The notes under the pieces were generated by a model. The model saw nothing but the letters and a program-made list of their open reading frames with translations. It was not told the DNA's origin and did not search any database. A stretch of 64,000 nucleotides of DNA from Roseateles oligotrophus (GTDB taxonomy: Bacteria; Pseudomonadota; Gammaproteobacteria; Burkholderiales; Burkholderiaceae_C): the NCBI RefSeq assembly GCF_025717515.1, contig NZ_JAJIRN010000008.1:1-64000 (forward strand), written 5' to 3'. Within the stretch, counting starts at the first letter, position 1, and each line of letters opens with the position of its first letter. This document shows positions 53,188 to 62,085 of this stretch, piece by piece. The position numbers were made by a program, and so were the translations under genes.

Positions 53188-54980
53188 GCGCCGCCCTCCA
53201 GCGTTGAGGTGTCGCCCTCCGGCAGGCCGAGTTCGCGGGCCTTGAGCAAGCGGCGCATGATCTTGCCGCTGCGGGTGCAGGGCAGCTTGGGCAGAAAGTC
53301 GATTTCCTTGGGCGCAATCGCCGCACCCAGGCGTTTGCGCCCATGGGCCAGCAAGTCGCGGCGCAGCGCCTCGTCCGCCTTGAATCCCGGCTTGAGCGAG
53401 ACGAAGGCCTTGACCATCTCCCCCAGCACCGCATCGGGCTTGCCGATCACACCGGCCTCGGCAACGGCCGGGTGTTCCATCAAGCTGCTCTCGACCTCGA
53501 AAGGCCCGATCAGATGGCCGGCCGACTTGATCACATCATCGGCGCGGCCGACGAACCAGAAATAGCCGTCGGCATCGCGGCGCGCCAGATCGCCGCTCAG
53601 ATACCAGTCGCCGGCAAAGCATTTGCGGTAGCGCGCCTCGTTGTTCAGATAGGCGCGGAACATCGAGGGCCAGCCGACCCGCAGCGCCAACTCGCCCTCG
53701 ACATCGGGTGCCGCGATGACACGCACCTGGGGCGCTGCGCCCTCGGCCTCCAGATGTTCGACGATGCAGGCCTCGACACCGGGCAAGGGCCGGCCCATCG
53801 AACCGGGTTTGATGTCGAAGGCCGCCGTGTTGGCGATCATGATGGCGCCGGTTTCGGTCTGCCACCAGTTGTCGTGAATCGGCAGGCCCAGCGCCTCTTT
53901 GCCCCACCAGACGGCCTCGGGGTTGAGCGGCTCGCCGACGCTGGCGATGAAGCGCAGTGCCGAAAAATCATGACGGCGAGTCTGCTCGGTGCCTGACTTC
54001 ATCAACATGCGGATCGCCGTCGGCGCGGTGTACCAGACGCTGATGCGCTCTTGTTCGAGCAGCCCGTACCAGCGATCAGTGTCGAACTCCTCCATGTCGA
54101 CCACAGAGGTCACGCCTTGCAGCAGCGGCGCGATGATGCCGTAGGACATGCCGGTGACCCAGCCCGGGTCGGCCGTGCACCAGTAGCGATCTTCGGGCCG
54201 CAGGTCGAGCGCGTAGCGGCCGCTCGCGTGATGGGCGAGCACGGCCGCATGCACATGGACGACGCCCTTGGGCGTGCCGGTGGTGCCGCTGGTGAAATGC
54301 AGCAGCGCGGGGTCTTCCGGCCTGGTGTCGGGTGCAGCGCTTTCTTCATCGGAGGCCGCCGCCATCAGCGTGGCCCAGTCCAAGGTGTCTGGGTCTGCAC
54401 AAACACTTCTGCTGCCTTCTTCGGCCACCAGCAAGACATGGCGCAGCGTCGGCATCTGCTCGCGCCGCCCCTGCAGCTTGCGCCGGTACAGCTCCTCGCT
54501 GCTGACCAGCAAGTCGGCGGCGCCCAAATTGATGCGGGTGATGATGGGCTCGGGCCCGAAGGCCGAGAACAGCGGCGTCACCACGCAGCCATGGCGCAAG
54601 GCGCCGAGCACCGCGATATAGAGCTGCGGCATACGCCCGGCCAGCACAAACACCTTGGCGCCTTTGCTAACACCCAGTTCACGCAGCAAATTGGCAAAAC
54701 GCTTGCTTTGGCGCGTCAGCTCCGCGTAGCTGAACTCTTGCGGCGCGGCGTTGCGCGAGACGAAGCGCAGCGCGGTCTTGTCGCGCAGCGGCCCGCCGGC
54801 ATGGGCGTCCAAGGCCTCAAACGCAATATTCAGGCCACCGTTCGGCAAGCCTTGCGAATCCCGAATGGCCTTGGCCTGCGCCGCCCAGCTGAAGTCGCGG
54901 CATGTGGCCGCGTAGTCGGACAAGTTTGGCGGCAGCCGCAGATCGGCGGCGGTCTTGTGGATGATGGCGGGTCTGTCCAT
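53184..54980 (-). CDS. Acetyl/acyl-CoA synthetase (AMP-forming)
   Basis: Adenylate-forming enzyme activating acetate or a short acyl acid to acyl-CoA, about 598 residues. P-loop [77 protein letters not shown], and the C-terminal Lys in [10 protein letters not shown]. It resembles acetyl-CoA synthetases (Acs/AcsA short type). The ATG at 54980 follows GAGGAG. It stands between PEP synthase and E1-alpha, linking acetate to the acetyl-CoA pool. Confidence 0.9.
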   Translation of the reverse strand: MDRPAIIHKTAADLRLPPNLSDYAATCRDFSWAAQAKAIRDSQGLPNGGLNIAFEALDAHAGGPLRDKTALRFVSRNAAPQEFSYAELTRQSKRFANLLRELGVSKGAKVFVLAGRMPQLYIAVLGALRHGCVVTPLFSAFGPEPIITRINLGAADLLVSSEELYRRKLQGRREQMPTLRHVLLVAEEGSRSVCADPDTLDWATLMAAASDEESAAPDTRPEDPALLHFTSGTTGTPKGVVHVHAAVLAHHASGRYALDLRPEDRYWCTADPGWVTGMSYGIIAPLLQGVTSVVDMEEFDTDRWYGLLEQERISVWYTAPTAIRMLMKSGTEQTRRHDFSALRFIASVGEPLNPEAVWWGKEALGLPIHDNWWQTETGAIMIANTAAFDIKPGSMGRPLPGVEACIVEHLEAEGAAPQVRVIAAPDVEGELALRVGWPSMFRAYLNNEARYRKCFAGDWYLSGDLARRDADGYFWFVGRADDVIKSAGHLIGPFEVESSLMEHPAVAEAGVIGKPDAVLGEMVKAFVSLKPGFKADEALRRDLLAHGRKRLGAAIAPKEIDFLPKLPCTRSGKIMRRLLKARELGLPEGDTSTLEGGA

Positions 54981-55022
54981 GAGCGCTCCTCGCTCGATAG
55001 CCTGAGGGCAGCGCGGCAAAAG

Positions 55023-57512
55023 CTATTGCGTTTGCGCAAGCCGGGGCGGGCGGCCGAGCTGGCGCTCGATCTCCAGCACATGCAGCGTGGTCTTGAGCAC
55101 CGAGTCGGGGTTCAGGCTGATCGAATCGATGCCCAGACGGACCAGGAACTCGGCCATCTCCGGATAGTCCGACGGCGCCTGGCCGCAGATGCCGCTGTGG
55201 CAGTGATTGCGCTGGCAGCCCAGCACGGCCAGACGGATCAGTTCCTTGACGCCCTCGTCGCGCTCGTCGTAGTCGAAGGCGACGATCTCGGAGTCCCGGT
55301 CCACGCCCAGCGTCAACTGGGTCAGATCATTCGAGCCAATCGAAAAGCCATCGAACAGGCCGGCAAAGGCATCGAGCTGAAGCACATTGTTCGGGATTTC
55401 GCACATCACATAAATCTTCAGACCCTTGACGCCGCGCTCAAGCCCCAAGGCCGCCATGCGCTGGAGCACCTGCCGGCCTTCTTCGACGCGGCGGCAAAAG
55501 GGCAGCATCAGGATCACATTGCTCAAACCCATCTGCTCGCGCACCCGCTTGAGCGCCGCGCATTCGAGCGCAAAGCCCTCGGCATAGGCCGGGTGGGCAT
55601 AGCGCGAGGCCCCGCGAAAGCCCAGCATCGGGTTGGCCTCTTGCGGCTCGAAGGCGGCGCCGCCGAGCAGGCTGGCGTATTCATGGGTCTTGAAGTCGGA
55701 CAGGCGCACGACCACCGGCTTGGGGTAGAAGGCCGCCGCAATCGTGCCTATGCCTTCGGCCAAGCGCTGGATGAAGAACTCGGACGGCGACGGATATTGC
55801 GCGCAGCGGCGCAAGATCTCGGCGCGCTGAAGCGGGTCGCTGATGCGCTCCGGGTGCACCAGCGCCATCGGGTGGATGCCGATCGCATCGCTGATGATGA
55901 ACTCCATGCGCGCCAAGCCGACGCCGTCATTCGGCAAGAAGGACTGCTTGAAGGCGCTGACCGGGTCGCCGATATTGAGCATGATCTGGGTGGCGGGGCG
56001 GGCCAGCCCGGCCAGATCGGTGCGCTGCACCTCGAAGGGCAAGAGGCCGGCGTAGGCATGGCCGATATCGCCCTCGGCGCAGCTGACGGTGATCTCATCG
56101 CCGCTGCGGATAGCTCGGGTCGCGCTGTCGCAGCCGACGACGGCCGGGATGCCGAGTTCGCGCGCCACGATGGCAGCATGGCAGGTGCGCCCGCCGCGGT
56201 TGGTGACGATGGCGGCGGCGGTCTTCATCACCGTGCCCCAGTCGGGGGTGGTGATGTCGGCCACCAGGACCTCGCCGGGCCGGAACTCGCTCAGCGCCGC
56301 CACATTCTGAATCACGCGGGCGCGGCCGCTGGCGATCTTGGCGCCGACCGCCTTGCCGCTGGCGCGTACTGAATCTGCCGAGGCCGCATCGGCCTGGCCC
56401 GCGGACCGGCGCAGCCGATATTGCTCCAGCACCTGGCCACGCAGCTGCGAGGCCACGGTTTCGGGCCTGGCCTGCACGATGTAGAGCCGACCATCCATCC
56501 CGTCCTTGGCCCATTCGCAGTCCATCGGCCGGGCCTGACCGGCCTTGGCGGTGTAATGTTTTTCTATTCTGATCGCGCAGTCGGCCAGCGTCAGGACCTC
56601 GGCGTCCTCAAGGCAGTAACGCTCACGCTCAGCGCGCTCGGTCGGCAGGTTGCGGGTGCTGTCGCGCGCGCCGCCGGCCGCGTAGACCATCTTCAGCTTC
56701 TTGCTGCCCAGCGTGCGCCGCAGCACCGCGCGAAAGCCTAGCTCGAAGCTCGGCTTGTGGACATAGAACTCATCCGGGTCAACGGCGCCCTGCACGACGT
56801 TCTCGCCCAGGCCGTAGCTGCCGGTGATGAGGACTACATCGCGAAAGCCGGTCTCGGTGTCGAGCGTGAACATCACGCCGGCGGCGCCGATGTCGGCGCG
56901 CACCATCTTCATCACGCCGACCGACAAGAACACCTTGGCGTGGTCAAAGCCGCGCCCGGTGCGGTAGGCGATGGCGCGGTCGGTGTAGAGGCTGGCGAAG
57001 CAGCGCTTCACCGCCTCCAGCAACGCCGCCTCGCCGCTGATGTTCAGATAGCTTTCATGCTGGCCGGCGAAGCTGGCATCGGCCAGGTCTTCGGCGGTGG
57101 CCGAGCTGCGCACCGCCAGGCTCAGGCTCGGCCCATACTCGTCCTGCAAGCGCCGGTAGGCGGCCAGAATGGCTGCGCTCAGATCGGCCGGCAGCTCGGC
57201 CGTGTAGACGATTTCACGCGCCAGCGCCGCACGGCGGGCGAGGTCGGCCACATCGGCCAGATTCAGCCCCTCCAGCGCCGCCTGCAGACGCGGGCCGGCG
57301 CCGGCCGCGGCCAAAGTTCGGCGGTAGGCGGCAGCCGTGATGGCAAAGCCATTCGGCACCCGCAGGCCCTGCGGCGTCAGTTCGCGGTAAAGCTCGCCCA
57401 GCGAGGCATTCTTGCCACCCACCAAGGCGGTGTCACCGAGGCCGATGTCCTTGAACCAGAGCAGATCATCCGAGCGGGCCGGGTTCAAGGTCTGGCTATC
57501 GGTGCTGCTCAT
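55023..57512 (-). CDS. ppsA: Phosphoenolpyruvate synthase
   Basis: Converts pyruvate and ATP to PEP, AMP and phosphate (gluconeogenic). About 829 residues. ATP-grasp domain starts WFKDIGLGDTALVGGKNASLGEL and contains RSSATAEDLADASFAGQHES. The phospho-His domain has GGRTCHAAIVARELGIPAVVG with the catalytic His. The PEP-utilising C-terminal domain ends GICGQAPSDYPEMAEFLV. The ATG at 57512 follows AAGGG. It lies 20 bases after the radical-SAM gene, an unusual setting for ppsA. Confidence 0.93.
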   Translation of the reverse strand: MSSTDSQTLNPARSDDLLWFKDIGLGDTALVGGKNASLGELYRELTPQGLRVPNGFAITAAAYRRTLAAAGAGPRLQAALEGLNLADVADLARRAALAREIVYTAELPADLSAAILAAYRRLQDEYGPSLSLAVRSSATAEDLADASFAGQHESYLNISGEAALLEAVKRCFASLYTDRAIAYRTGRGFDHAKVFLSVGVMKMVRADIGAAGVMFTLDTETGFRDVVLITGSYGLGENVVQGAVDPDEFYVHKPSFELGFRAVLRRTLGSKKLKMVYAAGGARDSTRNLPTERAERERYCLEDAEVLTLADCAIRIEKHYTAKAGQARPMDCEWAKDGMDGRLYIVQARPETVASQLRGQVLEQYRLRRSAGQADAASADSVRASGKAVGAKIASGRARVIQNVAALSEFRPGEVLVADITTPDWGTVMKTAAAIVTNRGGRTCHAAIVARELGIPAVVGCDSATRAIRSGDEITVSCAEGDIGHAYAGLLPFEVQRTDLAGLARPATQIMLNIGDPVSAFKQSFLPNDGVGLARMEFIISDAIGIHPMALVHPERISDPLQRAEILRRCAQYPSPSEFFIQRLAEGIGTIAAAFYPKPVVVRLSDFKTHEYASLLGGAAFEPQEANPMLGFRGASRYAHPAYAEGFALECAALKRVREQMGLSNVILMLPFCRRVEEGRQVLQRMAALGLERGVKGLKIYVMCEIPNNVLQLDAFAGLFDGFSIGSNDLTQLTLGVDRDSEIVAFDYDERDEGVKELIRLAVLGCQRNHCHSGICGQAPSDYPEMAEFLVRLGIDSISLNPDSVLKTTLHVLEIERQLGRPPRLAQTQ

Positions 57513-57532
57513 GGTCTGCCCTTGTGGTGTGT

Positions 57533-58662
<1,130 letters not shown>

Positions 58663-58666
<4 letters not shown>

Positions 58667-60099
58667 GGGGCGTCCTCGCTTGCATAGGCTAACTCGTTAA
58701 AGCAGCGCACCCGATAGCGCGACAGGCGCAGATCGGCGGCCCAGAAGTCCGGCGGCAGGCCGGCCTTGTGCTTGAGTGCGGCCAGGAACTGCGCCGGCCG
58801 CGGGCATTGCGCCCAGACCTGCGGCAAAAACGTCGCCTGCCGGTCGCGCCAGGCCAGAATCAGGCCGTCAATGCCCGGACGCAGCGCGGCCAGTGCCTCG
58901 GCTTCATCTTGCACCGGCATGGGCTCGGCCGGCTCAAGCAGCGACACCTCGACCTGCAGCCCCGGCCATTCCTCGGCCCGCAGTGGCGCAAAGCGGCTGT
59001 CGCAAAAAGCGGCGGCAAAGGCATTCGCGCATACATCCTCGATCAAGGGCCGCTGCGCCTGCAGGCGACCGACGCAGCCGCGCAACTGGCCTCCTGCGTC
59101 ATGCAGGCTGACGAAGCTGGCACCGGGGCGAGACAACGCCGGGTGGGCGCCCTCATCCGGCGCCGGCGGGCCAGGCAGGCCCAGACGATGCGCAATCGTG
59201 TGGCGTGCGCCGCTCAGCAATATCGGGCCCAGCCGCTGGTCAGCAGACCGCTGCTCAAGCAAGGCGGGCGCGGCCGGGTCGGCCTCGAAAGCGATCGAAA
59301 CATAACCCACCACACGCCGGTGCTCGCCGCCCGGGATGTCGCCCGAATTGCGCTGCCGCAGCAAGCGTGGCCGCAAGCCATGGCGGGCGGCCAAGGCCAG
59401 CGCGCCATTCAGTGGCGCCGCGCCGCAGGCCTGCTCGCCGACCAAATCGGTGGCGAACTGCAGGATGCGCTCGACCGTGACCCGGTCGCGCGCATGGGCC
59501 TGCTCGTAGCTCAAAAAATGCGACAGGTCGGAGCTGATCAGCACCAGGGTTTCGTCACCGCCCCAGACGCGCTCCAGCGCTTGGGCCACCTGCGCCGGGC
59601 TGGCGCCCCCCACCAGCAAGGGCAAGAGCTTGAAGCCATCGCCGAGCACGCGCTGCAAGAAGGGCAGCTGCACTTCCAGCGAATGTTCCTGCGCATGCGG
59701 TGGGTCGGCCGATTCGATCTGCGGCAAGTCCTTCAGCAAGGCCATAGCGTCAAGATCCAGCGGTATGCGACCCAGCGGTGTCTCGAAGGCGCTGACGGTG
59801 GGCAAGGCGATGCCGCGCACCGGCAGCCGATGCGCGGGACCCAGCAGCACCACCCGCTCGATCTGCTCCCGCCAGGGCGGCAGCGTCGCAAAGGCCGCCG
59901 CAGCCACTTCGCCGGAATAGACATAGCCGGCATGCGGCACCAGCAGCATTTTGGGCCGCGGGTGAGGCTGCGGCTGCGGCCGGGGCTCGCTCGGCGGGGC
60001 GACGCTGCTCAGCTGCCGGTCCAGCAGGCCACGCAAGGCCTGCGGCTCGGCAGGGTAGAAGGCGCCGGCCACGGCAGCGGGGCGGGTGCTTGTATTCAT
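58663..60099 (-). CDS. Fused Memo (AmrB) and AMMECR1 (AmrA) protein
   Basis: A 478-residue two-domain protein. The Memo domain, about 6-272, has candidate metal ligands His56 (VPHAGYVYSG), His90 (LGPAHRLP) and Cys225 (QACGAAPLNG), matching the His-His-Cys site of human MEMO1, plus SSDLSHFLSY. The AMMECR1 domain, about 285-475, has the signature LRGCVG (339-344). With AmrS this completes the three-part AmmeMemoRadiSam system, whose reaction is not established. First gene of the nine-gene operon. Confidence 0.9.
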
Positions 60100-60184
60100 C
60101 GCGGCTCCTCGGCGGTGCTTGCGCTTGAAAATGGGCTTGGCTTGGCTTGACTACGCGATGCTAGGGCGCCGCGCCGCGTCAGGC

Positions 60185-60198
60185 TTGAGCGCGCTCAA
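60185..60198. promoter_or_regulatory. FNR/Anr-type box upstream of the AmmeMemoRadiSam operon
   Basis: A perfect palindrome TTGAGCGCGCTCAA, matching the FNR-family pattern TTGA-N6-TCAA. It lies 86 bases before the operon start and 87 before the divergent ABC-exporter gene, so it could serve either. A weaker half-match (TTGATC...CTCAT) is at 60234-60247. Confidence 0.5.
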
Positions 60199-60285
60199 TG
60201 GGGCCGGGTGCCTAGCTGCAATGTTTTGCTAAGTTGATCTTGCTCATGGGCCGCCGGCCGGGCGGCGCCAGACTGCAGCCAGCCC

Positions 60286-62013
60286 ATGAAAATCGAAGCC
60301 AGCCCCGGAATCGACGCCCACCTGTGGCGCCGCTTCATGCTGATCGCGCTGCCGTTCTGGCGCTCCGATCAACGCTGGCGGGCGGCCGGCCTGCTGGCCC
60401 TGCTGATCCTGCTGCTGCTCGGGCAGACCGCCTTCAATGTCTTGTTCAATCACGAGACCGGCGAGTTCACCTCGGCCCTGGCGGCACGCGACAGCTCGCG
60501 CTTTTGGGCCTCGATCCGTCGCTATACCTTGATCCTGCTGGCCGCCGTGCCAATCTATGCGCTTTATTACTTTGTGCGCGACAGCCTGGGCCTGCGCTGG
60601 CGGCGCTGGCTGACCGACAGCTTTTTGTGCCGCTATTTTTCGCAGCGCGCCTATTACCGGCTCGACGCCAGTTCGGGCATCGACAACCCGGACCAGCGTA
60701 TCGCCGAGGACATCAACAGCTTCACCCAGCAATCGCTCTATTTCTCGATGATTCTGATCGGCTCGGCCATGCAGTTGATCGCGTTTTCGCATGTGCTGTG
60801 GTCGATCTCGCGTGGGCTGGTCTATTTTTTGTTGGTCTACGCCTTGTTGAGCAGTTGGATTGCGGCAGCGGCATTCGGCCAGCGCCTGATCGGCCTGAAC
60901 TTTGCCCAACTGCAGCGCGAGGCTGACTTCCGTTTCAACCTGGTGCGCTTGCGCGAGCATGCCGAAGCGATCGCTTTCTACGACGGCGAGGTACGCGAAA
61001 TGTCGGCCTTGCAGCGGGTCTTCGCTGCGCTGCAGCGCAACTATCAGCAGGTCTTGCGCTGGCAATTCAAACTCAATCTGTTTCAGTACGCGCACAGTTT
61101 TTTGACCGCGGTCTTGCCGATTGCCTTCATTGCCGGCGAGGTCTTGGCCGGCGAATTGGAGGTGGGCAGGGCGATTCAGGCCGCCGGCGCATTTGCCGCC
61201 GTGCTCGGCGCGCTGACCGTGATCGTCGATCACTTTGAAGGCCTGAGCCGTTTTTCCGCCGGGGTCGGGCGCCTGCATGTGTTCTCGCTAACGCTGCAAC
61301 GCTATGCAGCGCCTGCACCCGAGGGCGCCGCTGAGGCGATGCCGCAGATCAGCCTGGAGCCGGCCCTGCAATTGGTGCTGGATAAATTGACGGTGCTGAC
61401 GCCAAACCGCGAGCATTTGCTGATCCAAACGCTGAGTTTGAGCGTCGAGCCGGGTCAGGGCCTGCTGATCGTCGGGGCCAGCGGCGCAGGCAAGAGTTCA
61501 CTGCTGCGTGCCATCGCCGGGCTCTGGACAAGCGGCTCGGGCACCGTGCTTCGACCAGCCGGGCCGGATATGTTGTTCCTGCCCCAGCAGCCCTATTTGC
61601 CGCTCGGCAGTCTGCGTGATCAGCTGATCTACCCGCAGGCCGCGCGGGCGATTTCGGACGAGGAGCTGCTGCTCTGGCTGGAGCGGGTCAATCTGCCCTT
61701 GCTGGCCGGTCGCTTCGGCGGACTGAATGCCGAGCTGGACTGGAGCCGGGTGCTCTCGGTCGGCGAACAGCAGCGGCTGGCGTTTGCCCGCGCGCTGCTG
61801 GCCAAACCGCGCTATTTGCTGCTGGATGAATCGACCAGCGCGCTCGACCCCGCCAATGAAGCGCGGTTGTACATGCAGCTCGCCGGGCTCTCAATCACGC
61901 CGGTCAGCGTCAGCCACCACCAGGCCTTGCTCAAGCACCACAGCCAGGTGCTGGTGCTGCCCGGTGACGGCAGTTGGACGCTGCATAAGGCGGCCGATTA
62001 CCGATGGGAATAG
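60286..62013 (+). CDS. ABC exporter, SbmA/YddA (ABC_membrane_2) type
   Basis: A half-size ABC transporter with fused membrane and ATPase parts, 575 residues. The membrane domain, about 1-330, has roughly six helices and the conserved NPDQRIAEDINSF motif that marks the YddA/BacA/ABCD-like family. The nucleotide-binding domain shows Walker A GASGAGKSSLLRAIAGLW, signature LSVGEQQRLAFARAL, and Walker B YLLLDESTSALD. Family members handle peptides, vitamin B12-like or acyl-CoA-type substrates; the substrate here is unknown. It diverges from the Amr operon. Confidence 0.88.
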   Translation: MKIEASPGIDAHLWRRFMLIALPFWRSDQRWRAAGLLALLILLLLGQTAFNVLFNHETGEFTSALAARDSSRFWASIRRYTLILLAAVPIYALYYFVRDSLGLRWRRWLTDSFLCRYFSQRAYYRLDASSGIDNPDQRIAEDINSFTQQSLYFSMILIGSAMQLIAFSHVLWSISRGLVYFLLVYALLSSWIAAAAFGQRLIGLNFAQLQREADFRFNLVRLREHAEAIAFYDGEVREMSALQRVFAALQRNYQQVLRWQFKLNLFQYAHSFLTAVLPIAFIAGEVLAGELEVGRAIQAAGAFAAVLGALTVIVDHFEGLSRFSAGVGRLHVFSLTLQRYAAPAPEGAAEAMPQISLEPALQLVLDKLTVLTPNREHLLIQTLSLSVEPGQGLLIVGASGAGKSSLLRAIAGLWTSGSGTVLRPAGPDMLFLPQQPYLPLGSLRDQLIYPQAARAISDEELLLWLERVNLPLLAGRFGGLNAELDWSRVLSVGEQQRLAFARALLAKPRYLLLDESTSALDPANEARLYMQLAGLSITPVSVSHHQALLKHHSQVLVLPGDGSWTLHKAADYRWE

Positions 62014-62029
62014 AGCCGGGCTGTGGGGC

Positions 62030-62063
62030 AAAAAAAAGCCGCCGCGGCAAAAGCCACGGCGGC
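62030..62063 (-). terminator. Terminator between rne and the ABC exporter
   Basis: GCCGCCGTGGC pairs with GCCGCGGCGGC around TTTT on the minus strand, with one mismatch, then eight T (A-run 62030-62037 on plus). It ends rne; the same hairpin may help end the exporter transcript from the other side. Confidence 0.82.
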
Positions 62064-62085
62064 GTTTCAAGGAGGCTGACGAGAT

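Noticed and set aside
54051-56372. 773-codon open frame on the plus strand
   Set aside because: Antisense to the acyl-CoA synthetase and ppsA genes, both with clear catalytic motifs; no recognisable domains in this frame.
58768-60150. 460-codon plus-strand frame
   Set aside because: Antisense to the Memo-AMMECR1 gene, which has diagnostic motifs.
60234-60247. Second FNR-like site
   Set aside because: TTGA is present but the right half is TCAT, and it lies within 40 bases of the exporter start; too weak alone.
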